Shown here: in pieces, positions 23,082 to 30,057 of the stretch
Layout: every line of letters starts with the position of its first letter
Numbering within the stretch: position 1 is the stretch's first letter
NCBI GenBank assembly: GCA_021850095.1
Contig: JAJZRX010000030.1
Coordinates: 1 to 34,649, forward strand
DNA from: Deltaproteobacteria bacterium
Lineage (GTDB): Bacteria > Desulfobacterota > Desulfuromonadia > Geobacterales > Pseudopelobacteraceae
Length of the DNA: 34,649 nt
Reading direction: 5' to 3'
Notes under the pieces: generated by a model
The model's database searches: none
The model's input: only the letters and a program-made list of their open reading frames with translations
What the model was told of the DNA's origin: nothing
Program-made: the position numbers and the translations under genes

Positions 23082-23177
23082 TTTCAAGCGGCAACCACCA
23101 GTCAGAACGGATCTGTTTGTTATCTGCGCCACGCTGCGCAAGCATATACACCATTATCGCCCCAAAAGGCCACCTGA

Positions 23178-24098
23178 TTAATCTACCCCGCCAGTCGCAA
23201 TGATTTCCAGCGCCTCCGCCAGCGGGTCAGCGCAGCCATCCACCCAGTGGATGCAGACTCCGTGACGCTCCATCTTGCGAAACCAGTTGCCCTGCCGCTT
23301 GGCAAAGTCATGGATGGCGCTGTTCAGCTTCTGAAACAGGTCGTTGCGGTTCAGATCGCCCCGCAGAAAGGCCCCCACATAACGGTATTCAAGACCGTAG
23401 TAATCCAGCCGCTCCCAGGAAATTCCGCCCTGGTGCAGCTTCTGCACCTCTTCGATCAACCCGTTCTCCAGGCGGGTTCGCAGACGCTCGGTGATACGGC
23501 GCCGCATCTCGTCCCGTTCCAGCCGAATGCCGATCACCAATGGATGCAGTTGCGGAAATGGCTGATCCTCTTTTTGGCCGACAGCATCATAACGGGCAAT
23601 CTCAATCGCCCGAATCGTGCGCTGGCGCTCCAGCAGATCGGTTTTGTTGTGCTGCTCCGGCCGGAGAGCCGCCAATATTTCGCACAGTTCCTGATCGCTC
23701 TTGCGGGCCAGTTCGGCCCGCAGCTGATGATCGGGCGGAACCTCCTCCAGACGGTAGCTGCGCAGGGCGGCATCCAGGTACATGCCGCTGCCGCCGCACA
23801 GGATCGGCAGGCGACCGCGGGAGCGTATGTCATCGTATGCGTCCCGGAACAGGCGCAGAAAGGCGAAGACACTGAATTCTTCCCCGGCCTCAAGGATGTC
23901 GATCAGGTGGTGGGGGATCTGGCCGTACTCGTGCAGATCCTTGCCGCTACCGATATCCATGCCGCGAAAAACCTGGCGCGAATCGGCCGAGATGATCTCG
24001 CCGGAAAACCGTTCCGCCAGGGCCACGGCCAGACGGGTCTTGCCGGAAGCGGTCGGGCCCAGAACCGTCAGCAGGTCAAAGGGGAGAGCGGCTTTCAT
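23178..24098 (-). CDS. miaA: tRNA dimethylallyltransferase MiaA
   Basis: A 306-residue enzyme that adds a dimethylallyl group to A37 of tRNAs reading codons starting with U, the first step to ms2i6A. LLTVLGPTASGKTRLAVALA is the P-loop. IISADSRQVFRGMDIGSGK is the conserved D-S-x-Q tRNA/DMAPP site. LPILCGGSGMYLDAAL and RRYTK-like YYGLEYRYVGAFLRG are further MiaA motifs, the latter in slightly unusual form. The length matches the family. Its ATG overlaps the TGA of the amidohydrolase gene by 4 nt, so the two are translationally coupled. Confidence 0.95.
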   Translation of the reverse strand: MKAALPFDLLTVLGPTASGKTRLAVALAERFSGEIISADSRQVFRGMDIGSGKDLHEYGQIPHHLIDILEAGEEFSVFAFLRLFRDAYDDIRSRGRLPILCGGSGMYLDAALRSYRLEEVPPDHQLRAELARKSDQELCEILAALRPEQHNKTDLLERQRTIRAIEIARYDAVGQKEDQPFPQLHPLVIGIRLERDEMRRRITERLRTRLENGLIEEVQKLHQGGISWERLDYYGLEYRYVGAFLRGDLNRNDLFQKLNSAIHDFAKRQGNWFRKMERHGVCIHWVDGCADPLAEALEIIATGGVD

Positions 24099-24889
24099 CC
24101 GGGATTCCCGCTGATCGGGGTGCGATAAAACGCGGCCGCATTGCCGCAGAAAACCTTGGCCGCTGCCACATCCCCCAGCGCTTCCAGCACCAGAGAATAA
24201 TCCTCGTCACGGAACGGCCGGGGTGCCCGGGTGGAGGGCAGATCGCTGCCGAACATGAGCGCATCCGGATTAGCGCTGTAGAGCTCGCGCAGTGCGGTTA
24301 TTACGTCAAAATCGACCCGCCCGAAACCGGTGGCCTTGACGCGAATCCCTTGTTCGGCCAGTTTGAGCAGCGTGCCAAACCCGGCTTTGGAGAGGCCGAG
24401 ATGATCGATGCTGACCGCCGGCAGAGCAATCAGGGTGTTGTAAAGGCCGGCTAACTCCGTTGAATCGACGTACAGCTCCACATGCCAGCCAACGGTCTCG
24501 TGTACCCGTCTGGCCATCGCATCCAGATGAGCAACCTCTTCGGAACCGCCGCGCTTGAGATTGAAACGCAGGGCCCGTACCCCGGCCCAATCCAGATCCC
24601 GCAGCTCCTGGTCCGTAACCGTGAACGGCAGCTGGGTGACCCCCACAAAGGCCGGGCCAAGCGTATGCAGCGCATCCAGCAGGTAACTCTGATCAAAGGC
24701 CTGGAACGAGCCGGAAACCACCGCTCCGCCGACCAGACGGTAACCACGCATGCGTTCACGGTAGTCGGCGCAACTGTAATCTTCCGGCAGATATCCTTGG
24801 TTGGGCAGCAACGGGAAACGCCGGTCGATGATATGGAAATGGCTGTCGAAAATTACTCGACCGCCGGTGGTGTACACGGGTGATGACAT
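24095..24889 (-). CDS. amidohydrolase-family (metal-dependent hydrolase) protein
   Basis: A 264-residue TIM-barrel protein of the amidohydrolase-2 family (lactone/dicarboxylic-acid hydrolases and decarboxylases). IFDSHFHIIDRRFPL holds the H-x-H metal site. HVELYVDSTELAG, VSIDHLGLSKAG (conserved D-H), and DALMFGSDLPSTRAPRPF with the final metal Asp follow in order. The closest named relatives are 2-pyrone-4,6-dicarboxylate-type lactonases, but the substrate is unknown here. The ATG at 24889 has GGAGG 6 nt upstream. It is coupled to miaA and lies 51 nt downstream of udg4. Confidence 0.85.
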   Translation of the reverse strand: MSSPVYTTGGRVIFDSHFHIIDRRFPLLPNQGYLPEDYSCADYRERMRGYRLVGGAVVSGSFQAFDQSYLLDALHTLGPAFVGVTQLPFTVTDQELRDLDWAGVRALRFNLKRGGSEEVAHLDAMARRVHETVGWHVELYVDSTELAGLYNTLIALPAVSIDHLGLSKAGFGTLLKLAEQGIRVKATGFGRVDFDVITALRELYSANPDALMFGSDLPSTRAPRPFRDEDYSLVLEALGDVAAAKVFCGNAAAFYRTPISGNPG

Positions 24890-24940
24890 GATCAACCTCC
24901 ATTGCTATGCCATGCAGTGACAAGCTGTACCGCTGTCAGA

Positions 24941-25726
24941 TCACTTCTTGCGGCTCTTTTCGGGCACCGGCAGTTTCAGCAGCCTTAAGACCTGGGTCAT
25001 GTCGTCCCAGACGGTCCAGAACGAATCGGAATTGCCGCCGCTGCGCAGCAGATAGGAGGGGTGGTAGGTCGGCATCAGCGGAACACCATGGAAATCATGG
25101 AACTTGCCACGCAGTCTGGAGATCGGCTCTTTGCTGCCCAGAACAGTCTGGGCGGCAAAGGTGCCCAGCGCCACGATGACTTCCGGCTTGATGGAGTGCA
25201 GCTGCCGCAGCAGAAAGGGAGAGCAGGCCGCGATCTCGTCCTTTTCCGGATTGCGGTTCTGGGGCGGACGGCACTTGACCGCGTTGCAGATATACACCTC
25301 TTCGCGCTGCAGTCCCATTGCGCTGATAATGCGGTTCAGCATCTTGCCGGCATCCCCCACGAAGGGTTCCCCCTTTTGGTCCTCGTCCGCGCCCGGCCCC
25401 TCGCCGACAAACACCAGTCGGGCCTTGGGATTCCCGGCCCCGAAAACCAGCTTGTTCCTGGTGGCACCCAGTTTGCAACGCTGGCAATCGCCCAAATTTT
25501 TGCGGATCTGCTCCAGAGTTTCCTGCTTTTCAGCCGGCGCAGAATCCGGTTGCCGAACGTCTTGCTGCGGCTCGAGCTGGGCAGAAACGGGCTGGGCAGG
25601 TGAAGGTTCCAGGATCGCCGCTGCAGCCGGCTCCAGAGACAGTCCGTCGATCCCGCTTTCCTGAAGCTCCTGCAGATATGCGCCAAGCGATGCCAGAAGA
25701 TGTGACTTAACCGAGTGTGTGCCCAC
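24941..25726 (-). CDS. udg: family 4 uracil-DNA glycosylase
   Basis: A 261-residue DNA-repair enzyme that removes uracil, and the iron-sulphur type common in anaerobes. Residues 1-70 are a low-complexity Ala/Pro/Gln-rich extension of the kind found ahead of many family 4 glycosylases. LGDCQRCKLGATRNKLVFGA gives two cluster cysteines; VFVGEGPGADEDQKGEPFVG is motif 1. CNAVKCRPPQNRNP and AACSPFLLRQL provide the other cysteines, and LMPTYHPSYLLR is motif 2 with the active-site His. The start is a GTG at 25726 with AGGAGAACTCCCC upstream. It is the first gene of the run to amidohydrolase, miaA and possibly rsgA. Confidence 0.94.
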   Translation of the reverse strand: MGTHSVKSHLLASLGAYLQELQESGIDGLSLEPAAAAILEPSPAQPVSAQLEPQQDVRQPDSAPAEKQETLEQIRKNLGDCQRCKLGATRNKLVFGAGNPKARLVFVGEGPGADEDQKGEPFVGDAGKMLNRIISAMGLQREEVYICNAVKCRPPQNRNPEKDEIAACSPFLLRQLHSIKPEVIVALGTFAAQTVLGSKEPISRLRGKFHDFHGVPLMPTYHPSYLLRSGGNSDSFWTVWDDMTQVLRLLKLPVPEKSRKK

Positions 25727-25834
25727 GGGGAGTTCTCCTGCCGTTTAAATTTGAATGCAACTCGCCAGCAGATGCGTTAAACTGAACCGGCAATCTATCA
25801 GCACGCCGTTTGTCTGTCAAAACGAAAGGAATTC

Positions 25835-26737
25835 ATGCTTCTGCTACTGACCGCCATTGCGGCGCTTTTGATTCCCGCTGACGCCCTGGCCTGGGGCGGC
25901 GGCATCCATCTGCAGCTGGGGGCCAATGTGCTGGCCAATCCCGGCGGGCTGCCGGCCGAACTGGCCGCGCTTCTGACGACCCATCCGCGCGACTTCCTCT
26001 ACGGCTGCATCGCGGCCGATATCACCCTGGGCAAGAAGTTTACCCATTACCTGCTGCATTGCCATCGCTGGGGCATCGGCCTGAAGATCCTGAAAAAGGC
26101 CGAAAACGACCATCAGCGGGCCTGCGCCTATGGCTATCTCTGCCATCTGGCGGCCGACACGATCGCCCACAACTATTACGTGCCCCACAAAATAATCCGC
26201 TCGTTTGCGACCGTAACGATGAAGCACGCCTACTGGGAGATGCGTTTCGAAACCTTTGTGGACAAGGATATCTGGGAACTGGCCCGGGAGGTCTGCCGGG
26301 CCGACCAGCAGGGCAACGACAAGCTGCTGCGCAGCGTCCTGGCGCCAACGATCTTCTCGTTCGGCACCAACAAACGCATCTTCAACTCGATCATGTTGCT
26401 GTCGCGGCTGGAAAAATGGCAGAAGGTCATGCAGACCCTGTCGAAAAACTCGCGCTATCAGCTATCGGAAAGCGATCGCGACGAGTACCTGCTGCTGGCC
26501 GGCGAGGCGGTGGCCGCTTTCCTGCAAAACCCCCAGGACTCACCCCTGCTCAAGACCGATCCGACCGGAGAAAAGGCGCTGGCAGCCGCCGATGCGCTGC
26601 GCAGAAGTTTGCGGCTGCTCTACACCACCGGACGCATGACCAAGGCGGAGGGATTTGATCATGTCGAAAAGCTCCGGATTGCGCTGCGCACATCGCTGGA
26701 CAAACCGGAATTGCTGAAAGAATTGTACAGCGGCTGA
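25835..26737 (+). CDS. exported zinc-dependent phospholipase C-like protein
   Basis: A 300-residue protein of the zinc-dependent phospholipase C/S1-P1 nuclease-like family. The signal peptide ends ADALA, so cleavage leaves W20 as the first mature residue (WGGGIHLQLG). In Bacillus cereus phospholipase C the N-terminal Trp is itself a zinc ligand. Other ligands fit the family order: H25, Asp in YGCIAADI, H in FTHYLLH, CHLAADTIAHNYY with H-x3-D, and HAYWEMRFETFVD with H-x3-E. It probably hydrolyses a phosphodiester in the periplasm or outside. The start is ATG at 25835 after CGAAAGGAATTC. It is transcribed alone and divergent from udg. Confidence 0.82.
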   Translation: MLLLLTAIAALLIPADALAWGGGIHLQLGANVLANPGGLPAELAALLTTHPRDFLYGCIAADITLGKKFTHYLLHCHRWGIGLKILKKAENDHQRACAYGYLCHLAADTIAHNYYVPHKIIRSFATVTMKHAYWEMRFETFVDKDIWELAREVCRADQQGNDKLLRSVLAPTIFSFGTNKRIFNSIMLLSRLEKWQKVMQTLSKNSRYQLSESDRDEYLLLAGEAVAAFLQNPQDSPLLKTDPTGEKALAAADALRRSLRLLYTTGRMTKAEGFDHVEKLRIALRTSLDKPELLKELYSG

Positions 26738-26752
26738 ACCTATAAAAAGAAT

Positions 26753-26899
26753 TTATAACACGGAGACACGGAGAAAAAGAGTAAAAACTTAAGCTTACAA
26801 ACTGCCAAAATAATTCTACTTCTTAATCAGCATAACGGTTGATGTTTCTTAAACGTCAAGTATTCAATTTCTCCGTGTTCTCTGTTTCTCCGTGTTATA
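26753..26899. repeat. 147-bp element with terminal inverted repeats
   Basis: The left arm, TTATAACACGGAGACACGGA and following A residues (26753-26776), is complementary to the right arm, from TTTCTCCGTGTT at 26868 to CTCCGTGTTATA at 26899. The right arm carries about 8 extra bases (a repeated TTTCTCCGTGT unit). The AT-rich centre codes for nothing. The arrangement is that of a non-coding, MITE-like or palindromic intergenic repeat between two converging genes; similar CACGGAG repeats are widespread in bacterial genomes. Confidence 0.65.
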
Positions 26900-26913
26900 G
26901 AGCTGTTTCCGGG

Positions 26914-27687
26914 TTAATAGCATTCCGGCCTGCGGTCGCCGAAGCAGGGGATCTGGGCCCGCCAATCGAGCATTTCCCGCATCTCCAGCCCGGCGGAAAT
27001 CTCGCCCTGCTCCTCACCGGCTTCGGCCAGAACCTCCCCTTTCGGATTGATGATCATGCTCATGCCGAAGAAGTCCAGTTTGCCGATGATCCCGCAGGCG
27101 TTGCAGGAAACGACAAAAAGCTGATTCTCGATCGCCCGCGCCCGCAGCAGCGTCCGCCAGTGCTCCTGACGCGGTTTGGGCCACTGGGCCGGCACGCAGA
27201 TCACCTGGGCGCCTTCGACGGCCAGCCGGCGGGACAGTTCCGGGAAACGCAGGTCGTAGCAGATGATCACGCCGATTTTACCGAGCGAGGTGTCCGCCAG
27301 CAGCCAGCGGTCGCCACCGGAGAACGCGCGATCTTCGCCCAGCAGCGAAAAGAGGTGGATCTTGCGGTAAACACCGGCCAGCACGCCGTTGTCGACCAGA
27401 TAAATCGTATTGAAGACTTTATCGCCGTTCGGCTCCGGCAGACTGCCGACAATCACCAGCTTCAACCGGCGGGACAATTCCAGCAGCTCCTCCACAATTC
27501 CGGCCGTCCGAAGAGCCAGTGCGTTCAGGTTCCGGTAATCAAAACCGCTGGACCACATTTCCGGCAGCACGGCCAGATTGGCCCCCTGTCCGGCGACGCG
27601 GGCCAGGGCTTCGCGCACATAGGACAGGTTGGCGTCCACATCACCTTGCTGGACAGTGAACTGAATGGCGGCAGCGTTGATGGTCAT
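26914..27687 (-). CDS. nitrilase-superfamily amidase (omega-amidase-like)
   Basis: A 257-residue carbon-nitrogen hydrolase. The catalytic triad is visible as E43 (LAVLPEMWSSGF), K109 (GVYRKIHLF) and C143 (GVIICYDLRFPELSRRLA). The C-Y-D-L-R-F-P-E-L form and the short length without a C-terminal domain point to the YafV/Nit2 omega-amidase group, which hydrolyses 2-oxoglutaramate and 2-oxosuccinamate to repair products of transaminase side reactions. N-carbamoyl or nitrile substrates are less likely. The ATG at 27687 is preceded by AAAGGGGGATTACC. The gene converges with the phospholipase-like gene across the inverted-repeat element. Confidence 0.9.
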   Translation of the reverse strand: MTINAAAIQFTVQQGDVDANLSYVREALARVAGQGANLAVLPEMWSSGFDYRNLNALALRTAGIVEELLELSRRLKLVIVGSLPEPNGDKVFNTIYLVDNGVLAGVYRKIHLFSLLGEDRAFSGGDRWLLADTSLGKIGVIICYDLRFPELSRRLAVEGAQVICVPAQWPKPRQEHWRTLLRARAIENQLFVVSCNACGIIGKLDFFGMSMIINPKGEVLAEAGEEQGEISAGLEMREMLDWRAQIPCFGDRRPECY

Positions 27688-27717
27688 GGTAATCCCCCTT
27701 TATGCAATGGATGTCTT

Positions 27718-28497
27718 TCATATCGTTTCAAACAGCCGGCGAACCTCTTCCGGGCCATGCAGCCGTTCCAGCCTGCGGATGATGAAATGCCCGCGCCCCA
27801 TGTCCTGAAAATGATCGATGAAGAGCGTATTTATCGCCGCGCCGCCGAAGGCCCCCACCAGCGGCACCGCCTGGGCGGCCGCTTTCTCCGAAACGACGAT
27901 CGAGAAGCGCGCCGCAACCTGCGAAATCAGCCTGACAATCGCCGGGGCCCCGCTGTGCGACAACCCCTTTCCCGCCAGGTGTTTTGCGGCATCTGAAACC
28001 GCCTTGGCCAGGGCTGCACGGGCGGCAAAATAACCCGCCTCGGAAGCATCATCACCCTTGGATTTTCCGCCCAGCGCCAGAACCTGGATACAGTGCAGCC
28101 GGCTCTCCGGACAGTTCAGATCCTCCCCCTCGCTGCGGGCGATGTCGGCGATTGAACGAAGCATGATGGTCGTGGAGACCGGCAGTTCCAGTGCCAGGGC
28201 CGCCAGTCCGAAGGCGCCGCCGGCAGCGCCGCTGGCCCCGGCCGCAAGCTTGTGCCACCAGTTGGAGGAAGCCCCCCGGTCATCCCGGTCAATGGTCAAC
28301 AGCGCAACGTCCAGTGCTTTTTCAATTGATTTCCGGGCAACATCATTGACAACCGCGCCCAGGGATTCGGGCAGTTTTTTCAGGCCGCTTTCGATGGGAC
28401 TCCCGACCAGATCACTGATCCTGGCTGCCAGGCCGGGAGTTTCGAGGAGATTTTTTGCTTTTTTGAGATCACTGATTTCCGCTGTCGACAGAGCCAT
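27718..28497 (-). CDS. EcsC-family protein
   Basis: A 259-residue protein of the EcsC family, whose function is poorly known. A glycine/alanine-rich hydrophobic stretch, AAGASGAAGGAFGLAALALE, and a second one, AAQAVPLVGAFGGAAINTLF, are family features and may associate with the membrane. The segment ELPVSTTIMLRSIADIARSE is the most conserved motif. I choose the ATG at 28497 (MALSTAEISDL) with GGGAGGGGTATGT upstream; the open frame to 28620 would overlap the TM2 gene. The genes on both sides are on the same strand (TM2 gene 23 nt upstream, nitrilase gene 30 nt downstream), so a shared transcript is likely. Confidence 0.85.
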   Translation of the reverse strand: MALSTAEISDLKKAKNLLETPGLAARISDLVGSPIESGLKKLPESLGAVVNDVARKSIEKALDVALLTIDRDDRGASSNWWHKLAAGASGAAGGAFGLAALALELPVSTTIMLRSIADIARSEGEDLNCPESRLHCIQVLALGGKSKGDDASEAGYFAARAALAKAVSDAAKHLAGKGLSHSGAPAIVRLISQVAARFSIVVSEKAAAQAVPLVGAFGGAAINTLFIDHFQDMGRGHFIIRRLERLHGPEEVRRLFETI

Positions 28498-28520
28498 ACA
28501 TACCCCTCCCAGCCAAATCT

Positions 28521-28871
28521 TCAGGCAGCGCCGTACTTGCGGTGAAAATCCTCGTCGCTCATGACCAGCAGAAGGATCGCATCGATGAAACCAAGCGCCG
28601 CCGGGATGAACGTCCAGCAAAAAGCCAGATACAGAATACCCAGGCCGACACGCTTCAAGTAGAACTTATGGATTCCGAAACCACCCAGGAAAAGTGCAAA
28701 CAAAGCGGCAGCCAGCTTGCTTTTGCCGTTCGGCGCGACCGACCCCAGGTTCACAAAAGGGGAGGCCTGCCTCACTCCGCATTTGGGGCAGATCTCTGCT
28801 TTGGCTTTAATAATCGAGCCGCATTCCGAACAATATTTCTCGTCCGCCCCCTTGTGTCCGGTTTCGTTCAT
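28521..28871 (-). CDS. TM2-domain protein with an N-terminal zinc ribbon
   Basis: A 116-residue inner-membrane protein. EKYCSECGSIIKAKAEICPKCGV is summarised here as a C-x2-C ... C-x2-C zinc ribbon near residues 13-35. The TM2 domain follows: KLAAALFALFLGGFGIHKFY, then GLGILYLAFCWTFIPAALGF with the D in IDAILLL. The G-x-H-x-F-Y and F-I-D signatures are conserved in bacterial and animal TM2 proteins; their bacterial role is unclear. The ATG at 28871 has GGAAGGAGATCGTG upstream and is preferred to a start ten codons earlier. Confidence 0.9.
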   Translation of the reverse strand: MNETGHKGADEKYCSECGSIIKAKAEICPKCGVRQASPFVNLGSVAPNGKSKLAAALFALFLGGFGIHKFYLKRVGLGILYLAFCWTFIPAALGFIDAILLLVMSDEDFHRKYGAA

Positions 28872-28930
28872 CACGATCTCCTTCCAATAACAAACAGTCA
28901 AACAGTGGAATTGCCTGCTCTCTATTTCAC

Positions 28931-29380
28931 CTATTTGTTATGGCCTTTGCCCCTGCCCTTTGACTTGACCGGTCTTTCGCCCTGCTCGCTAACTGGATGA
29001 CCGCTAAAGGTCAGATTTCCACTCTTCAGGGCATGGAACTCGGCCGAACCCGGCTTGATTCCCATACGTTTGGCAATTACTCCCCACCCTTTGCCCTGAT
29101 TGGCTTGATAGACCCTTACAACCTGCTCGACCGGTTTCTGTGTCCATTGTCCCAGCTGCAGGCTCATGAACGCATCGGCCGGTTCCCTGACGCTGCCGAT
29201 AACGGCGCGTACCTGCAGCTCGGGAACGCCGAACTGGGTGCTCAATTTTGCGGAAAAGCCGTTGATGTCCGCCCGGGCCTGTATATTGAGATTGTTAAGG
29301 AATCCGTCAAGTGTGCTTCAGGCCATAGCTGATCCGCACATAATTAACAGCGCCAGTAGGACAAATATGATTCTCTTCAT
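28931..29380 (-). pseudogene. exported protein gene broken by an in-frame TGA after the signal peptide
   Basis: An ATG at 29380 with AAAGGAGAATCAATC upstream opens a perfect signal peptide, MKRIIFVLLALLIMCGSAMA. The next codon is TGA (29320-29318), and the same frame then continues without a break for 129 codons to 28931: STLDGFLNNLNIQARADING, later GKGWGVIAKRMGIKPGSAEF and a basic Lys/Gly tail. A restart at TTG 29245 would remove the signal and the first conserved part. A nonsense mutation (for example from TGG) is the simplest reading. Selenocysteine insertion or a sequencing error are alternatives; I see no convincing SECIS hairpin. The protein family is unknown to me, but small exported proteins of this layout occur in Geobacter-like bacteria. 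Confidence 0.6.
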
Positions 29381-29474
29381 GATTGATTCTCCTTTGTAGT
29401 GCACCGTTGCGGATTCCTGAAATCAACTCGTCAACTGAGAATTCATATAGGCGTGGATGATCATCACGGAAGGT

Positions 29475-29732
29475 CTATGCTGCTAGCGGCAGGTCATCAA
29501 GCGTTGTTACCTCCACAAGCGCCTTCCTGTCACGCGCCGCCGCAACGATAGTTTCAAGTTTGGCGGCAACAGAATCGGAAAACCACTCGGCGCCGCATTG
29601 GTCACAAATAGTAGCCGGTACATGGCGCACAACCACCACGCCAAACCCCATATCCACGGAAAAAAGGGTGTGACCAGCCTTTTTATGGCCCCTGCAAAGC
29701 GGACAATTTCCAGAATTGGTATTTTGATCCAT
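29475..29732 (-). CDS. YgiT/MqsA-type zinc-finger antitoxin
   Basis: An 85-residue protein with the YgiT-type zinc finger. CPLCRG near residue 10 and CDQCGAEW near residue 43 are the two C-x2-C knuckles. Between them lies the strand-rich 'G-H-x-x-F-S-V-D-M-G-F-G-V-V-V-V' part typical of MqsA N-termini. The full C-terminal HTH of MqsA is missing, which is common in antitoxins paired with DUF4258 toxins. CCAGGAGAACATAAAC precedes the ATG. It begins 2 nt after the toxin gene, so the order is toxin then antitoxin, as in mqsRA. Confidence 0.85.
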   Translation of the reverse strand: MDQNTNSGNCPLCRGHKKAGHTLFSVDMGFGVVVVRHVPATICDQCGAEWFSDSVAAKLETIVAAARDRKALVEVTTLDDLPLAA

Positions 29733-29734
29733 GT

Positions 29735-30049
29735 TTATGTTCTCCTGGTTTTGTGGTCACCCAGAAAATGCACATCATCGGGGTAATAGGCCGTGATTAT
29801 GTAGAGAGTTTCCCGATCATTGTCACATGCGACGACGACATGAAGCGGCGTCATATCCAGCTTGCCAAACATAAGAACACTCGGAAACGGATAATCTGAC
29901 GGATAGTGTTCAATAATTTCACCGTCAAGAAGCACATTCATTACATCGCGTCGGGAAATGCCCCGTTCCATCATACGCTCCAAGGCGTGGCGATTCCATT
30001 CGATCGTACCTTCTTGGATTATGGTTGAAAAGGATTCCGTATCGAACAA
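29735..30049 (-). CDS. DUF4258-family toxin
   Basis: A 104-residue DUF4258 protein, a family related in fold to MqsR/RelE-type mRNA interferases. WNRHALERMMERGISRRDVM is the diagnostic 'H-A-x-x-R-M-x-E-R-G-I' motif, and the C-terminal strands include LHVVVACDNDRETLYIITAY with YYPDDVHF at the end. The start is probably a TTG at 30049 with GGTAGGAA upstream. It lies only 8 nt after the ftsK stop and may be read from the ftsK transcript. The YgiT-type partner follows immediately. Confidence 0.85.
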   Translation of the reverse strand: MFDTESFSTIIQEGTIEWNRHALERMMERGISRRDVMNVLLDGEIIEHYPSDYPFPSVLMFGKLDMTPLHVVVACDNDRETLYIITAYYPDDVHFLGDHKTRRT

Positions 30050-30057
30050 AATAATTC

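Noticed and set aside
26839..27996. A 385-codon rightward frame opposite the nitrilase and EcsC genes
   Set aside because: It covers the inverted-repeat element and is antisense to a gene with an intact E/K/C triad.
29245..29380. Selenoprotein interpretation of the in-frame TGA
   Set aside because: No convincing SECIS hairpin directly after the TGA, and selenocysteine at the first mature residue of a small exported protein would be unusual; kept only as an alternative.
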